From: Thauera sp.
Lineage (GTDB): Bacteria; Pseudomonadota; Gammaproteobacteria; Burkholderiales; Rhodocyclaceae
Length of the DNA stretch: 64,000 nucleotides
NCBI GenBank assembly: GCA_017302295.1
Contig: JAFLDS010000001.1
Coordinates: 124,001 to 188,000, forward strand
Direction: 5' to 3'
Shown: one piece after another, positions 12,920 to 25,461 of the stretch
How the letters are laid out: every line of letters starts with the position of its first letter
Position numbering within the stretch: position 1 is the first letter of the stretch
Translations under genes and position numbers: made by a program
Notes under the pieces: model-generated
The model's database searches: none
The model's input: the letters and a program-made list of their open reading frames with translations, nothing else
Told to the model about the DNA's origin: nothing

Positions 12920-13711
12920 TCAGGGCTGCTCGGCGTTGCCGAGTGCGGTGGTGTTGAAGCCGCCGTCGACGTACATGATCTCGCCGGTGATGCCGCTCGC
13001 CAGGTCGGAGCACATGAAGGCGGCTGCGTTGCCGACTTCATCGATGGTGACATTGCGGCGCAGCGGCGCGTTGTGCTCGTTGAACGCGAGCAGCTTGCCG
13101 AAGCTGCCGATGCCCGACGCGGCCAGCGTCTTGATCGGGCCGGCGGAGATCGCATTCACGCGTGTGCCTTCCGGCCCGAGGGTCACCGCCATGTAGCGCA
13201 CGGATGCCTCCAGGCTGGCCTTCGCCATGCCCATGATGTTGTAGTTGGGCATCGTTCGCACCGCACCGAGGTAGGACAGGGTGAGCAAGGAGCCGTTGCG
13301 CCCCTTCATCATCGGCCGTGCTGCCTTGGCCAGGGCCGGGAAGCTGTAGGCGCTGACTTCCTGCGAAATACGGAAGGCTTCGCGCGACAGGCCGTCGAGG
13401 AAGTCGCCCTCCAGTGCCTCGCCTGGGGCGAAGGCGATCGAATGCACGAGCCCGTCGAGGCCGTCCCAGTGCTGACCGAGCTGTTCGAACAGGCCGTTGA
13501 TCTGGTCGTCTTCCTGGACGTCGAGCGGCAACACGAGCTGACTGCCGAAGTCAGCTGCCATCTTCGAGACGCGTTCCACGAAACGTTCGTTCTGGTAGGT
13601 GAAGGCGAGTTCGGCGCCCTCGCGGTGCATGGCCTTGGCGATGCCGTATGCGATCGAACGATTGCTCAGCAGTCCAGTGATGAGAATTCGCTTGCCGGCG
13701 AGAATGCCCAT
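12920..13711 (-). CDS. fabI: Enoyl-[acyl-carrier-protein] reductase (NADH) FabI
   Basis: 263 residues, typical length. It catalyses the last reduction of each fatty-acid elongation cycle. It is an SDR fold with the FabI-specific N-terminal motif [11 protein letters not shown] for NADH and the catalytic Tyr-Lys in [14 protein letters not shown]-terminal GGFNTTALG tail closes the protein. It is monocistronic and converges on ppiD with a shared terminator. Confidence 0.97.
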   Translation of the reverse strand: MGILAGKRILITGLLSNRSIAYGIAKAMHREGAELAFTYQNERFVERVSKMAADFGSQLVLPLDVQEDDQINGLFEQLGQHWDGLDGLVHSIAFAPGEALEGDFLDGLSREAFRISQEVSAYSFPALAKAARPMMKGRNGSLLTLSYLGAVRTMPNYNIMGMAKASLEASVRYMAVTLGPEGTRVNAISAGPIKTLAASGIGSFGKLLAFNEHNAPLRRNVTIDEVGNAAAFMCSDLASGITGEIMYVDGGFNTTALGNAEQP

Positions 13712-13850
13712 GAATCCAACTCCAATTGACAGATCGCCAGATTATACCCAAAGCCGGCGTGGGCAATCTGTTCATGCGGCCTGAGGCGAAACCTGACAGA
13801 ATCCGCGCTCCGGGGCCCGGTCACCCCCCCGCACTCCCATCCTGCCACCG

Positions 13851-16100
13851 ATGCGTTTCCTGCCGTTTCACGCTTCCCGTCCGCGCCTGCGCATCGCGCA
13901 GCGCGTCCGCTCCGCCTTCCTGACGGTGGTGGTGGGGAGCCTGCTGGCCGCCTGCGGGCCGTTGTGGAACGACCCCTATCCAGCAGCCGAACGCGGGCAG
14001 AACATCCTCTACACGGCCTTCACCGAGCGTCCCAAGCATCTTGACCCGGTGCAGTCCTATAGCGAGGACGAAGCCACCTTCCTCTATCAGATCGTCGAGC
14101 CACCGCTGCAGTACCACTACCTGAAGCGGCCGTATGTGCTGGAGCCGGGCGTCGCTGCGGCGATGCCCCGTGTTCGCCGCTATGATGCCGCCGGGAAGGA
14201 ATTGCCGGTTAACGCGGATGCGGCGAAGGTGGCGAAGAGTGTGTATGAGATCCGCATTCGCCCCGGCATCCTTTACCAGCCGCACCCTGCTTTCGCGGTC
14301 GGCGAGGACGGCTCGCCGCGGTACCTCGCGCTAAGCGCGGAAGATCTGCGTGGCGTCCGCGGCATCGGCGACTTTCCCGAAACGGGCGCGCGCGAACTCG
14401 AAGCGGCGGATTTCGTGCATCAGATCAAGCGTCTGGCGCATCCGCGCCTGCATTCGCCGATCTTCGAGCTGATTGCGGAGTATCTGTCAGGGCTGAAAAG
14501 TCTGCAGGCTGAACTGGCCGCCGAGGCGAAACGCAATCCGGGCTGGATCGACCTGACCCGGTTCGCGCTGCCCGGTGTCGAGGTGGTGGATCGATACACC
14601 TACCGCATCACCCTCGAGGGGGCCTATCCGCAGTTCCTGTTCTGGCTGTCGATGCCGTTCTTCGGCCCGGTTCCGCCCGAGGCTGACCGCTTCTTCGGGC
14701 AACCGGGCATGACCGAACGCAATCTGACGCTCGACTGGTGGCCGGTGGGAACCGGCCCCTACATGCTGGTGGAAAACAACCCGAACGCGCGCATGGTGCT
14801 GGCGCGCAACCCCAACTACCGCGCCGACACCTATCCGTGCGAAGGCGAGGGCGAGAACGGCGCCATCGACCGCGAGGCGGGCCTGCTGGCCGATTGCGGC
14901 AAGCCGATGCCATTCATCGACAAGGTGGTGTTCTCCCGCGAGCGCGAGGGCATCCCGTACTGGAACAAGTTCCTGCAGGGCTATTACGACGCTTCGGGCG
15001 TATCGTCCGACAACTTCGACCAAGCGGTGACGATGACCAGCCAGGGCGAGGTGACGCTGTCCGACGACATGGAAGCGCGCGGCATCCGTCTGCTGACCTC
15101 GGTGTCGCCGTCGATCTACTACCTCGGCTTCAACATGCTCGATGCGGTGGTGGGGGGCGGCGAGACGAAGGAAGGCCGCGAGCGGGCGCGCAAACTGCGC
15201 CAGGCGGTGGCGATCGCGCTCGATATGGAGGAATTCGTGTCGATCTTTCTCAACGGTCGCGGCGTGCCAGCGATGAGCCCGATTCCGCCCGGCATGTTCG
15301 GCGCGCGCGAGGGCGAGGCGGGCATCAATTCGGTGATCTACGAATGGCGCAATGGACAGCCGCAGCGCCGCGGGCTCGAGGAGGCGCGGCGTCTGCTGGC
15401 CGAAGCCGGCTGGCCCGGCGGCCGCAATGCGAAGACGGGCGAGCCTCTGATCCTGAACCTGGACACCACGCCCGGCGGTCTGGGCGACAAGTCGCGCTCG
15501 GACTGGCTCGCCAAGCAGTTTCGCGAGCTGGGCGTGCAGTTCGTCGTGCGCCCGACCGACTTCAACCGCTTCCAGGACAAGGTGCGCCAGGGCAGTGCGC
15601 AGCTTTTCTTCTTTGGCTGGAATGCCGATTACCCCGACCCCGAGAACATGCTCTTTCTGCTCTACGGACCGCAGGGCAAGGTGAAATTCCAGGGGCAGAA
15701 CGCGTCGAATTACGAGAATCCGGAGTACGACGCACTGTTCGAACGCATGAAGGCGATGCCCGACGGGCCCGAGCGGCAACGGACCATAGACCGTATGGTC
15801 GCCATTCTGCGGTACGACGCGCCCTGGCTGTTCGGTTTTCATCCGAAGTCCTATTCCCTGCAGCACGGCTGGGTGCACAACCGCAAGCCGGGAAGCATGG
15901 TGCGCAACACCTTGAAGTACCAGCGCGTGGATGTGGCGCGGCGCGAGGCAGCGCGCGCGGATTGGAACCGGCCGATGCTGTGGCCGCTTGTCGTCGTCGC
16001 GCTCCTGCTCGCCGCCGTGATTGCGCCCGCGCTCCTCCACTGGCGCCGGCACGAGCGCGCGACCGCGGCCGGCTGCACTGCACAAGGCGGGAGGCCTTGA
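13851..16100 (+). CDS. Peptide/oligopeptide ABC transporter substrate-binding lipoprotein (SBP family 5)
   Basis: 749 residues. A signal peptide with lipobox LLAAC (C35) is followed by a DppA/OppA/YejA-type solute-binding fold. Unusually, there is a C-terminal hydrophobic helix (MLWPLVVVALLLAAVIAPAL) after the binding domain. It captures peptides or similar ligands in the periplasm for the two permeases downstream. The stop overlaps the next start by one base (TGATG), so they are translationally coupled. The extra helix could double-anchor the protein. Ligand unknown. Confidence 0.9.
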   Translation: MRFLPFHASRPRLRIAQRVRSAFLTVVVGSLLAACGPLWNDPYPAAERGQNILYTAFTERPKHLDPVQSYSEDEATFLYQIVEPPLQYHYLKRPYVLEPGVAAAMPRVRRYDAAGKELPVNADAAKVAKSVYEIRIRPGILYQPHPAFAVGEDGSPRYLALSAEDLRGVRGIGDFPETGARELEAADFVHQIKRLAHPRLHSPIFELIAEYLSGLKSLQAELAAEAKRNPGWIDLTRFALPGVEVVDRYTYRITLEGAYPQFLFWLSMPFFGPVPPEADRFFGQPGMTERNLTLDWWPVGTGPYMLVENNPNARMVLARNPNYRADTYPCEGEGENGAIDREAGLLADCGKPMPFIDKVVFSREREGIPYWNKFLQGYYDASGVSSDNFDQAVTMTSQGEVTLSDDMEARGIRLLTSVSPSIYYLGFNMLDAVVGGGETKEGRERARKLRQAVAIALDMEEFVSIFLNGRGVPAMSPIPPGMFGAREGEAGINSVIYEWRNGQPQRRGLEEARRLLAEAGWPGGRNAKTGEPLILNLDTTPGGLGDKSRSDWLAKQFRELGVQFVVRPTDFNRFQDKVRQGSAQLFFFGWNADYPDPENMLFLLYGPQGKVKFQGQNASNYENPEYDALFERMKAMPDGPERQRTIDRMVAILRYDAPWLFGFHPKSYSLQHGWVHNRKPGSMVRNTLKYQRVDVARREAARADWNRPMLWPLVVVALLLAAVIAPALLHWRRHERATAAGCTAQGGRP

Positions 16101-17077
16101 TGTTCGCCTATCTCGTCCGCCGCGTGCTGTACGCGATCCCCATCCTGATCGGCGTGAACATGCTGACCTTCGTGCTGTTTTTCGTGGTCAATTCGCCCGA
16201 CGACATGGCGCGCATGCAGATCGGGATCAAGCGCGCCACGCCCGAGGCGATCGAACGCTGGAAGGTCGAGCGCGGCTACGACAAGCCGCTGTTCTTCAAC
16301 GATGCGGCAAGCGGAACCGGGCGGCTGACCGACACCATCTTCTTCGACAAGTCGCTGCGCATGTTCGCGTTCGATTTCGGCCGCGCCGACGATGGCCGCG
16401 ACATCGCGCAGGAGATCCGCGACCGCATGGCGCCCTCGCTCGCCATCGCACTGCCGACCTTCGCGCTGGGCTTGTTTGCCGCCGTCAGCCTTGCGCTGTT
16501 GCTGGTGTTCTTTCGTGCCACCTATCTCGATTTCTGGGGTGTCGTCGGTTGCGTGGCGATGATGTCCATCTCCAGCCTGTTCTACATCATCGGTGGGCAG
16601 TGGCTGGTGTCCAAGCTGTGGGCGCTGGTGCCGATCTCGGGTTACGCGGCCGGCATCGACGCGGCGCGCTTCCTGGTCCTGCCGGTGCTGATCGGTGTGG
16701 TCGCCGGCATCGGCTCGAGCACGCGCTGGTATCGCACGATCTTCCTCGAAGAGATCTCGAAGGACTATGTGCGCACCGCACGGGCGAAGGGGCTGTCCGA
16801 GTTGCGCGTGCTGTTCCGCCATGTGCTTAAGAACGCCATGATCCCCATCCTGACCGGCGTGGTGGTGGTGATACCCCTGCTGTTCATGGGTAGCCTGCTG
16901 ATGGAGTCCTTCTTTGCCATTCCCGGCCTGGGGAGTTACACGATCGACGCCATCAACGCGCAGGATTTCGCGGTGGTGCGTGCGATGGTGTTCATCGGCT
17001 CGGTGCTCTACATCGTCGGCCTGATCCTGACCGACATCTCCTACACGCTGGTCGATCCGCGGGTGAGGCTGGAATGA
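16100..17077 (+). CDS. Peptide ABC transporter permease (OppB/YejB-type)
   Basis: 325 residues. It begins with the classic MFAYLVRRVLYAIPILIGV helix and carries the ABC-permease EAA-like loop (EISKDYVRTARAKGLSE). About six membrane helices are expected. It overlaps the lipoprotein gene by one base and the next permease by 4 nt (ATGA), so it is the second gene of the operon. It forms the inner-membrane channel with the OppC-like partner. Confidence 0.93.
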   Translation: MFAYLVRRVLYAIPILIGVNMLTFVLFFVVNSPDDMARMQIGIKRATPEAIERWKVERGYDKPLFFNDAASGTGRLTDTIFFDKSLRMFAFDFGRADDGRDIAQEIRDRMAPSLAIALPTFALGLFAAVSLALLLVFFRATYLDFWGVVGCVAMMSISSLFYIIGGQWLVSKLWALVPISGYAAGIDAARFLVLPVLIGVVAGIGSSTRWYRTIFLEEISKDYVRTARAKGLSELRVLFRHVLKNAMIPILTGVVVVIPLLFMGSLLMESFFAIPGLGSYTIDAINAQDFAVVRAMVFIGSVLYIVGLILTDISYTLVDPRVRLE

Positions 17078-18510
17078 GCATCCAGCCGGTGGTCCTGTGG
17101 ACCGACGCCTTGCTGTTCGCCCTCGTCGTGGCCGGGTTGCTGGCAGCGCTGCATGTGCGCAGGACTGAACCGCTGCGCGAAGCCTGGCGCGCAGTGGGGC
17201 GGCGCCCGACGGGGATGGCCGCGGCCACGGTGCTGCTGGCCTTCGTCGTCGTCGGCCTGCTAGACAGCCTGCATTACCGGCCGCTGTTGCCCGAGCTGGA
17301 GCAGGGCGCTGAAGTCTCGGCCGGCGCCCAAGGCCAGCGTTCGCCGATCTATTCGGCGGAAGTGCTCTCCGCGCTCGATGCGATCCTTGCGCCGCTGCGG
17401 CTGCAAACCGAAAAAACTTACTCTGCGCCGCTGGCGGCGACCTTGTACCAACGCGAGACGGTTGTGGCGCCGGACGGCGGGCAGGTGCGCGTGTATCCCC
17501 GGCTGGTGCACGGCGCTTCGCACTTGACGGACCCGCCGGCCCAACTCGCCGCCGATGTGGCCTGGCGTGTGGTGAAGGCGGTGGCGATCGCCGCAGCGGT
17601 CTGGAGCCTCGCCTTCGTGCTGGTGGTTTTCGGCGTTGGCCGGGGTTCGCAATTGCGCTGGGGCGAGGCGGTGTCCGCCGTGGTGCGCGGAAGGACGGCT
17701 CTGGCGTGGCGCGCTGCACTGCTGAGCTTCGGCGTACTGCTGCTGATCACCTCCGTGTGGGCGATGCTTGCGACGCATTACCACGTGTTCGGCACCGACA
17801 AGGTGGGCCAGGACGTGCTTTACCTGGCTTTGAAGAGCGTGCGCACCGCGCTGGTGATCGGCACGATCACGACCCTGGTGATGATGCCGTTTGCGGTGGC
17901 GCTGGGCATCGCGGCGGGCTACCTCGGTGGCTGGGTCGATGACGCCGTGCAGTACGTGTACACGGTGCTCAACGCGATTCCCGGCGTGCTGCTGATCGCA
18001 GCGGCGGTGCTGATGATGCAGGTCGTGATCGACACCCACCCGCAGTGGTTCGACACCGCAGCGCAACGTTCGGATGCGCGCCTGCTGGCCTTGTGCTTCA
18101 TCCTCGGCATGACGAGCTGGACCGGGCTCGCGCGCCTGTTGCGCGGCGAGACGCTGAAGCTGCGCGAGCTGGAGTACGTGCAGGCGGCGCGGGCCTTCGG
18201 CGTGGGGACGGCGGCGATCCTGCGCCGGCACATCCTGCCCAACGTGATGCATATCGTGTTGATTGCGCTGGTGATGGATTTCTCGGGGCTGGTGCTGGCC
18301 GAGGCGGTGCTGTCCTACGTGGGCATTGGGGTCGATCCGACGACGATCAGCTTCGGCACCATGATAAACATGGCGCGCGCCGAACTTGCGCGCGAACCGA
18401 TGGTCTGGTGGTCACTGGCGGCGGCGTTCGTATTCATGTTCGTGCTGGTGCTTGCCGCGAACCTGTTTGCCGATGTGGTGCGGGACGCGTTCGACCCGAG
18501 ACGTTCATGA
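17074..18510 (+). CDS. Peptide ABC transporter permease (OppC/YejE-type), long form
   Basis: 478 residues, clearly longer than ordinary OppC (about 300). The conserved permease half is C-terminal (from about residue 220, with the EAA loop [17 protein letters not shown]). The N-terminal half adds two further hydrophobic segments around a soluble region that may be periplasmic. Its stop overlaps the selO start (ATGA). No ATP-binding subunit follows, so the ATPase must be encoded elsewhere. Confidence 0.9.
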   Translation: MSIQPVVLWTDALLFALVVAGLLAALHVRRTEPLREAWRAVGRRPTGMAAATVLLAFVVVGLLDSLHYRPLLPELEQGAEVSAGAQGQRSPIYSAEVLSALDAILAPLRLQTEKTYSAPLAATLYQRETVVAPDGGQVRVYPRLVHGASHLTDPPAQLAADVAWRVVKAVAIAAAVWSLAFVLVVFGVGRGSQLRWGEAVSAVVRGRTALAWRAALLSFGVLLLITSVWAMLATHYHVFGTDKVGQDVLYLALKSVRTALVIGTITTLVMMPFAVALGIAAGYLGGWVDDAVQYVYTVLNAIPGVLLIAAAVLMMQVVIDTHPQWFDTAAQRSDARLLALCFILGMTSWTGLARLLRGETLKLRELEYVQAARAFGVGTAAILRRHILPNVMHIVLIALVMDFSGLVLAEAVLSYVGIGVDPTTISFGTMINMARAELAREPMVWWSLAAAFVFMFVLVLAANLFADVVRDAFDPRRS

Positions 18511-20075
18511 GAAACCTTCGATTCGACAATCGCTTCGTGCGGGAACTCCCGGGCGACCCTGAGCCGGGTGGCCATGTGCGGCAAGTGCACGGAGCCTGCT
18601 ACTCGCGGGTGATGCCGACGCCGGTGCGCAAGCCGCAATTGCTGGCCTGGTCGCCGGAGGTCGCGGCGCTGCTGGGGCTGAACGGGGCGGATTTGCGCTC
18701 GCCCGAGTTCGCTGACGTCTTTGCCGGTAACGCACTGCTGCCGGGCATGGAGCCTTACGCGGCCTGCTATGGCGGGCACCAGTTCGGCAACTGGGCAGGG
18801 CAGTTGGGCGACGGCCGGGCGATCACGCTGGGCGAAACGATCAACGATCGCGGCGAGCGCTGGGAACTGCAACTGAAAGGAGCGGGGCCCACGCCCTATT
18901 CGCGCAGGGCCGATGGGCGCGCGGTGCTGCGCTCCTCGATCCGCGAGTTCCTGTGCAGCGAGGCCATGCACCATCTGGGCGTGCCGACGACGCGCGCGCT
19001 GTGCCTGGTCGGCACCGGCGAGCGGGTGATCCGCGACATGTTCTACGACGGCAATCCGCGGCCGGAGCCCGGCGCGGTCGTGTGCCGGGTCGCGCCGTCC
19101 TTCATCCGCTTCGGCAACTTCGAGATCTTCGCGTCGCGCGGCGAGGAGGCGCTCCTTGGCCGGCTGATCGACTTCACCATCGCCCGCGACTTTCCCGAGA
19201 TCGAGGGCGATCCGGCAACGCGGCGCGTCCGCTGGTTCGAAGAAGTGTGCCGGCGCACCGCGGTGCTGATGGCGCACTGGACGCGGGTGGGCTTCGTGCA
19301 TGGCGTCATGAACACCGACAACATGTCCATCCTCGGCCTGACGATCGATTACGGTCCCTATGGCTGGATCGACAACTTCGATCCTGAGTGGACGCCCAAC
19401 ACCACCGACGCCGGCGGGCGGCGCTACCGCTTCGGGCATCAGCCGCAGGTGGCGCACTGGAATCTGTGGCAACTCGCCAACGCGATCTACCCTGCGATCG
19501 GCGACGTCCAGCCGCTGGAGGCAGCGCTCCTCGCGTACGCCGACATCCACGAACGCGAGAACCGGCGCATGACGGCGGCCAAGCTCGGATTTGCCCAATG
19601 GCAGGACGCCGACGGCGCGCTGGTGGCCGATCTGCATCGCTTGCTGCAGGACGGCGAGATGGACATGACGATCTTCTTCCGCCGGCTGGCCGATGTCGAT
19701 GCGCCGAGCGACGCCGGCCCGGTGCCGGCGAGGTTCGCGGACGTCTTCTACACGCAAGACCGGCGTGCCGTGGTGCAGGAGGGGTTCGCGGCGTGGCTGC
19801 TACGCTATGGCGAACGCATCCGCCAGGAGGCCCTGCCAGCGGCCGAGCGTCGGGTTGCGATGAATGCGGTCAATCCGCTCTTCGTGCCGCGCAACTATCT
19901 CGCGCAGCAGGCGATCGATGCAGCGGAGCAGGGTGATCTGTCGCTCGTTGAGGAATTGCTCGATGTGTTTCGCCGGCCTTACGACGACCAGGCCGGGCGT
20001 GAGCGCTTCGCCGAAAAACGGCCTGATTGGGCCCGGCACAAGGCGGGCTGCTCGATGCTGTCGTGCAGCTCCTGA
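18507..20075 (+). CDS. selO: Protein adenylyltransferase SelO (YdiU/UPF0061)
   Basis: 522 residues, full length. SelO is a pseudokinase-fold enzyme that transfers AMP to protein hydroxyls and is linked to redox homeostasis. Visible family segments are [39 protein letters not shown] and the metal-binding [13 protein letters not shown]. The C-terminus ends in [11 protein letters not shown]. Two cysteines stand where several eukaryotic homologs carry selenocysteine, as usual in bacteria. Start at the ATG overlapping the permease stop. Being the last gene of a peptide-uptake operon is unusual and may reflect only translational hitch-hiking. Confidence 0.95.
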   Translation: MRNLRFDNRFVRELPGDPEPGGHVRQVHGACYSRVMPTPVRKPQLLAWSPEVAALLGLNGADLRSPEFADVFAGNALLPGMEPYAACYGGHQFGNWAGQLGDGRAITLGETINDRGERWELQLKGAGPTPYSRRADGRAVLRSSIREFLCSEAMHHLGVPTTRALCLVGTGERVIRDMFYDGNPRPEPGAVVCRVAPSFIRFGNFEIFASRGEEALLGRLIDFTIARDFPEIEGDPATRRVRWFEEVCRRTAVLMAHWTRVGFVHGVMNTDNMSILGLTIDYGPYGWIDNFDPEWTPNTTDAGGRRYRFGHQPQVAHWNLWQLANAIYPAIGDVQPLEAALLAYADIHERENRRMTAAKLGFAQWQDADGALVADLHRLLQDGEMDMTIFFRRLADVDAPSDAGPVPARFADVFYTQDRRAVVQEGFAAWLLRYGERIRQEALPAAERRVAMNAVNPLFVPRNYLAQQAIDAAEQGDLSLVEELLDVFRRPYDDQAGRERFAEKRPDWARHKAGCSMLSCSS

Positions 20076-20078
20076 GGT

Positions 20079-20525
20079 TTACACCTTTACCCGCATCAGG
20101 CGCTGCTTCTCGCGGTCCCAGTCCTTTTTCTTCTCGTCTTCACGCTTGTCGTAGAGCTTCTTGCCCTTCGCCAGGCCGATCTCGCACTTGATGCGGCCCT
20201 TCACGTAGTGCAGGTCGAGCGGCACCAGGGTGAAGCCGGCGCGCTCGACCTTGCCGATCAGCCGTGCGATCTCGCCGGCGTGCAGCAACAGTTTGCGTGT
20301 GCGCACCGGGTCGGCATGGACGTGCGTGGAAGCGCTGGCGAGCGGCGTGATGTGCATGCCGAAGATGAAGATTTCCTCATCCTTGACGATGACGTAGGCT
20401 TCCTTGATGTTTGCCCGTCCAGCGCGGATGGCCTTCACTTCCCAGCCCTCGAGGACGAGGCCGGCCTCGTATTTCTCCTCGATGAAGTAGTCGTGGTACG
20501 CCTTGCGGTTGTCGATGATGCTCAT
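20079..20525 (-). CDS. smpB: SsrA-binding protein SmpB
   Basis: 148 residues, normal size. It binds tmRNA and takes it to stalled ribosomes for trans-translation. The beta-barrel core ([20 protein letters not shown]) and the basic C-terminal tail ([15 protein letters not shown]) that fits into the mRNA channel are both present. It converges on selO with only a few bases between the stops and is divergent from ratA. No tmRNA gene is seen nearby. Confidence 0.97.
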   Translation of the reverse strand: MSIIDNRKAYHDYFIEEKYEAGLVLEGWEVKAIRAGRANIKEAYVIVKDEEIFIFGMHITPLASASTHVHADPVRTRKLLLHAGEIARLIGKVERAGFTLVPLDLHYVKGRIKCEIGLAKGKKLYDKREDEKKKDWDREKQRLMRVKV

Positions 20526-20669
20526 GTCACGGAAATCCAGTCGTCACGCATTCGCTCGTCCAGCCGCTTCGCGGTTCCCGAGCGAATGGAGGGCGGTTTC
20601 ATGCGGTAGAATCGCGCATCTTAGCAGTTCGGCTCCCGCCGCCGACCCCGAGTTCATTCCTTCGTTGTC

Positions 20670-21107
20670 ATGGCCGATGTCAAGAAGCTGGTTCTGATCG
20701 AATTCACGCCCGCGCAGATGTTCGACCTCGTCGATCGCTGCGAGGACTATCCCAAGTTCCTCCCCTGGTGCGGGGGCGCGGAAGTGCGTGAGCGCACGGA
20801 TACGCTGACCGCCGCGACGATTCATATCAACTACCACGGCATCAAGGCGCATTTCAGTACCGAGAACACCAAGCGGTGGCCGCAGGAGATGCACTTGCGC
20901 CTCACCGATGGCCCGTTCACCCACCTTGACGGCGAGTGGCGCTTCACGCCGCTCGGCGATACCGCCTGCAAGGTGGAGTTCGGCTTGCGCTACCAGTTTT
21001 CGAGCAAGCTGCTGGAGAAGGTGCTGGGCCCGGTGTTCAACCACATCGCCAACACCTTCGTCGATTCCTTCGTCAAGCGCGCCGCACAGGTCTATTCAAA
21101 GGGTTGA
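20670..21107 (+). CDS. ratA: RatA-like START-domain protein (coenzyme Q-binding family)
   Basis: 145 residues of the polyketide-cyclase/START fold (COQ10 family). In E. coli the homolog RatA is reported to interfere with ribosome subunit association; other homologs bind ubiquinone. The N-terminal DVKKLVLIEFTPAQMFDLV and the DLVDRCEDYPKFLPWC segment are typical. It is divergent from smpB and 2 nt from rnfH, the usual smpB-ratA-rnfH neighbourhood. Confidence 0.92.
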   Translation: MADVKKLVLIEFTPAQMFDLVDRCEDYPKFLPWCGGAEVRERTDTLTAATIHINYHGIKAHFSTENTKRWPQEMHLRLTDGPFTHLDGEWRFTPLGDTACKVEFGLRYQFSSKLLEKVLGPVFNHIANTFVDSFVKRAAQVYSKG

Positions 21108-21109
21108 AC

Positions 21110-21436
21110 ATGGCGGAAACCATTCGCGTCGAGGTCGTCTATGCGCTGCCGCAGCGCCAGGAACTGGTGGCCTTGCAGATGCCCGAAGGAGCGACTGCGC
21201 GCCAGGCGGTCGAGGCATCGGGCCTGCTGCAGAAATACCCCGACATCGAACTCGACGGACGCAACAAGCTCGGCATCTTCGCCAAGCTCACAAAGGCCGA
21301 CACCGTGCTGCGCGATCGCGATCGGGTGGAAATCTATCGGCCGTTGATCGCCGACCCCAAGGCGGTGCGCAAGAAGCGCGCCGACGAGGGCAAGGCCATG
21401 AAGAAGGGCGGCGGCCCGGCCGAAGAGCAGGCCTGA
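21110..21436 (+). CDS. rnfH: RnfH family protein
   Basis: 108 residues with a ubiquitin-like beta-grasp fold of the RnfH/YfjF family. Conserved stretches are IRVEVVYALPQRQELVAL and VEIYRPLIADPKAVRKKRA. The role is poorly defined; the family is often found next to ratA, as here. The ATG at 21110 immediately follows the ratA stop. A lysine-rich tail follows the domain. Confidence 0.92.
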   Translation: MAETIRVEVVYALPQRQELVALQMPEGATARQAVEASGLLQKYPDIELDGRNKLGIFAKLTKADTVLRDRDRVEIYRPLIADPKAVRKKRADEGKAMKKGGGPAEEQA

Positions 21437-21469
21437 GCCACGCCCGCCCGCCAGTCCGGCGGCGCACGC

Positions 21470-23504
<2,035 letters not shown>

Positions 23505-23526
23505 TCGCGCATCTTCGAAACACTCC

Positions 23527-23556
23527 AGGCGGCTGCAAGGCCGCCTTTCCTTTTTT
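23527..23556 (+). terminator. Intrinsic terminator or attenuator between guaB and guaA
   Basis: A 7-bp stem AGGCGGC/GCCGCCT with a 6-nt loop is followed by a T-rich tract ending in six Ts. It ends 21 bp before the guaA ATG, so it may end guaB transcription or partly attenuate guaA. Confidence 0.75.
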
Positions 23557-23577
23557 GACGCTAGAGACGTTCGCGCC

Positions 23578-25143
23578 ATGGCTCACCAGAAAATACTCAT
23601 CCTCGACTTCGGTTCCCAGGTCTCCCAGTTGATCGCGCGCCGTGTGCGCGAGCAGCAGGTGTATTGCGAACTGCATCCCTTCGACGTGTCCGACGAATTC
23701 GTCCGTGCGTTCGCGCCGCAGGGGATCATCCTGTCGGGCGGACCGAACTCGGTGTACGAGGCTGAGGACTGGCGCGCGCCGCAGGCGGTGTTTGAACTTG
23801 GCGTGCCGGTGCTGGGCATCTGCTACGGCATGCAGACGATGGCCAGCCAGCTTGGCGGCAAGGTGGAAAGCTCGGCCAAACGCGAGTTCGGCTATGCCGA
23901 AATGCGCGCACGCGGCCACTCGAAATTGTTCCAGGGCATCGAGGATCGCACGAACGATGAGGGCCATGGCCTGCTCGACGTGTGGATGAGCCACGGCGAC
24001 AAGGTCACCGAGCTGCCGCCGGGCTTCAAGGTGATCGGCAGCAACGAGTCGACCCCGATCGCGGCGATGGCCGACGAGGCGCGCGGCTTCTACGGCGTGC
24101 AGTTCCACCCCGAGGTCACCCACACGATCAAGGGCAAGGAGATGTTCGCCCGCTTCGTGCACGACATCTGCGGCTGTGGCCATGACTGGAACATGCCCGA
24201 CTACATCGCCGAGGCGGTGCAGAAGATCCGAGAGCAGGTGGGTGAGGAAGAGGTCATCCTCGGCCTGTCCGGTGGCGTGGATTCCTCGGTGGCCGCGGCG
24301 CTGATCCACCGCGCGATCGGCGAGCAACTCACCTGCGTGTTCGTCGACCACGGCCTGCTGCGCCTCAACGAGGGCAAGCTGGTGATGGAAATGTTCGCCG
24401 GCCGGCTACACGCCAAGGTCGTCCATGTCGACGCCACCGAGCAGTTCATGGGCCACCTCAAGGGCGTCACCGACCCCGAGCAGAAGCGCAAGATCATCGG
24501 TCGCGAGTTCGTCGAGGTGTTCCAGGCCGAGGCCAAGAAACTGCCGAACGCCAAGTGGCTGGCGCAGGGCACCATCTACCCGGACGTGATCGAATCCGGT
24601 GGCGCCAAGAGCAAGAAGGCGCACACGATCAAAAGCCACCACAACGTCGGCGGCCTGCCCGAGACGCTCGGCCTCAAGCTGCTCGAGCCGCTGCGCGACC
24701 TGTTCAAGGACGAAGTGCGCGAGCTCGGCGTGGCGCTCGGCCTGCCGCACGACATGGTCTATCGCCACCCCTTCCCGGGGCCGGGCCTGGGCGTGCGCAT
24801 CCTTGGCGAGGTCCGCCAGGATTTCGCCGATCTGCTGCGCCGCGCCGACGCGATCTTCATCGACGAACTGCGCGCGGCCGGCTGGTACGAGAAGACCAGC
24901 CAGGCCTTCGCCGTCTTCCTGCCGGTGAAGAGCGTGGGCGTGATGGGCGACGGCCGCACCTATGAATACGTGGTTGCGCTACGCGCGGTCGAGACGCAGG
25001 ACTTCATGACCGCGCACTGGGCCGAACTGCCGCACAGCCTGCTCGGCAAGGTCAGCAACCGCATCATCAACGAGGTGCGCGGCATCAATCGGGTCGTTTA
25101 CGACATCAGTGGGAAACCGCCAGCAACGATCGAGTGGGAATGA
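23578..25143 (+). CDS. guaA: GMP synthase (glutamine-hydrolysing)
   Basis: 521 residues. It aminates XMP to GMP. The N-terminal class I amidotransferase domain has its nucleophile in GICYGMQ and the His-Glu pair in QFHPEVTHT. The ATP-pyrophosphatase domain has the P-loop SGGVDSS, followed by the dimerisation domain. The gene is intact to its last codons, ending in the conserved IEWE. This 3' end is a recognised integration target for genomic islands, and an island starts directly downstream. Confidence 0.98.
   Translation: MAHQKILILDFGSQVSQLIARRVREQQVYCELHPFDVSDEFVRAFAPQGIILSGGPNSVYEAEDWRAPQAVFELGVPVLGICYGMQTMASQLGGKVESSAKREFGYAEMRARGHSKLFQGIEDRTNDEGHGLLDVWMSHGDKVTELPPGFKVIGSNESTPIAAMADEARGFYGVQFHPEVTHTIKGKEMFARFVHDICGCGHDWNMPDYIAEAVQKIREQVGEEEVILGLSGGVDSSVAAALIHRAIGEQLTCVFVDHGLLRLNEGKLVMEMFAGRLHAKVVHVDATEQFMGHLKGVTDPEQKRKIIGREFVEVFQAEAKKLPNAKWLAQGTIYPDVIESGGAKSKKAHTIKSHHNVGGLPETLGLKLLEPLRDLFKDEVRELGVALGLPHDMVYRHPFPGPGLGVRILGEVRQDFADLLRRADAIFIDELRAAGWYEKTSQAFAVFLPVKSVGVMGDGRTYEYVVALRAVETQDFMTAHWAELPHSLLGKVSNRIINEVRGINRVVYDISGKPPATIEWE
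25126..25143 (+). other. Putative attL: guaA 3'-end integration site
   Basis: The last codons of guaA (ACGATCGAGTGGGAATGA) form the usual core of guaA-type attachment sites. The change from betaproteobacterial housekeeping genes to a P4-type integrase within about 320 bp supports this. The matching attR would lie beyond the window's right edge, so the exact core length cannot be set here. Confidence 0.6.
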
Positions 25144-25259
25144 TTTTTACCCCTCCGGCAGTATCCGTTTGTACGCCATAGAACTACCTAACTAGCTGAA
25201 TAACAACAATAAACCTCGCATCGTCTATCACGATCTATCGAGGGGCAGCGTTCCGATTT

Positions 25260-25419
25260 GACGGTATAGAGGACGGTATGGGGGAGCTTGTTCGATCAGA
25301 GATTTCGCTATACCGTCACGGCTAAGAGAGCTGACGACGGTATAGTTTTTGGCCGTAAATATTTGAAAAAACGAGGGAAATTCGCTTCTAGCGCTCCCCG
25401 TTTTGGCCTGACGGTATAA
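25260..25419. repeat. Iterated GACGGTATA repeats upstream of the integrase
   Basis: The guaA-integrase gap (25144-25461) holds no gene but carries five copies of a 9-10 bp repeat. Direct copies start at 25260, 25272, 25336 and 25410; an inverted copy (CTATACCGTC) is at 25308-25317. A sixth copy (GACGGTATG) is at 25528 inside the integrase, and a related TACGGTATG overlaps the AlpA gene start (26975-26983). Number, spacing and position fit arm-type integrase or excisionase/AlpA binding sites and control of int. This is inference from layout. Confidence 0.75.
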
Positions 25420-25461
25420 TTGGCGCCTCTCTGCTGTTTTTGGACAGATTTGGAGGCCCCC

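Noticed and set aside
14487-16085. Minus-strand 532-codon frame opposite the peptide-binding lipoprotein
   Set aside because: Antisense shadow of a clear plus-strand gene; His/Arg-rich and without motif.
15851-17719. Minus-strand 622-codon frame opposite the permease genes
   Set aside because: Antisense of OppB/OppC genes with low-complexity sequence; no ribosome site.
18507-20075. SelO as a selenoprotein
   Set aside because: The C-terminus has ordinary Cys codons and a normal stop; no UGA in the conserved position.
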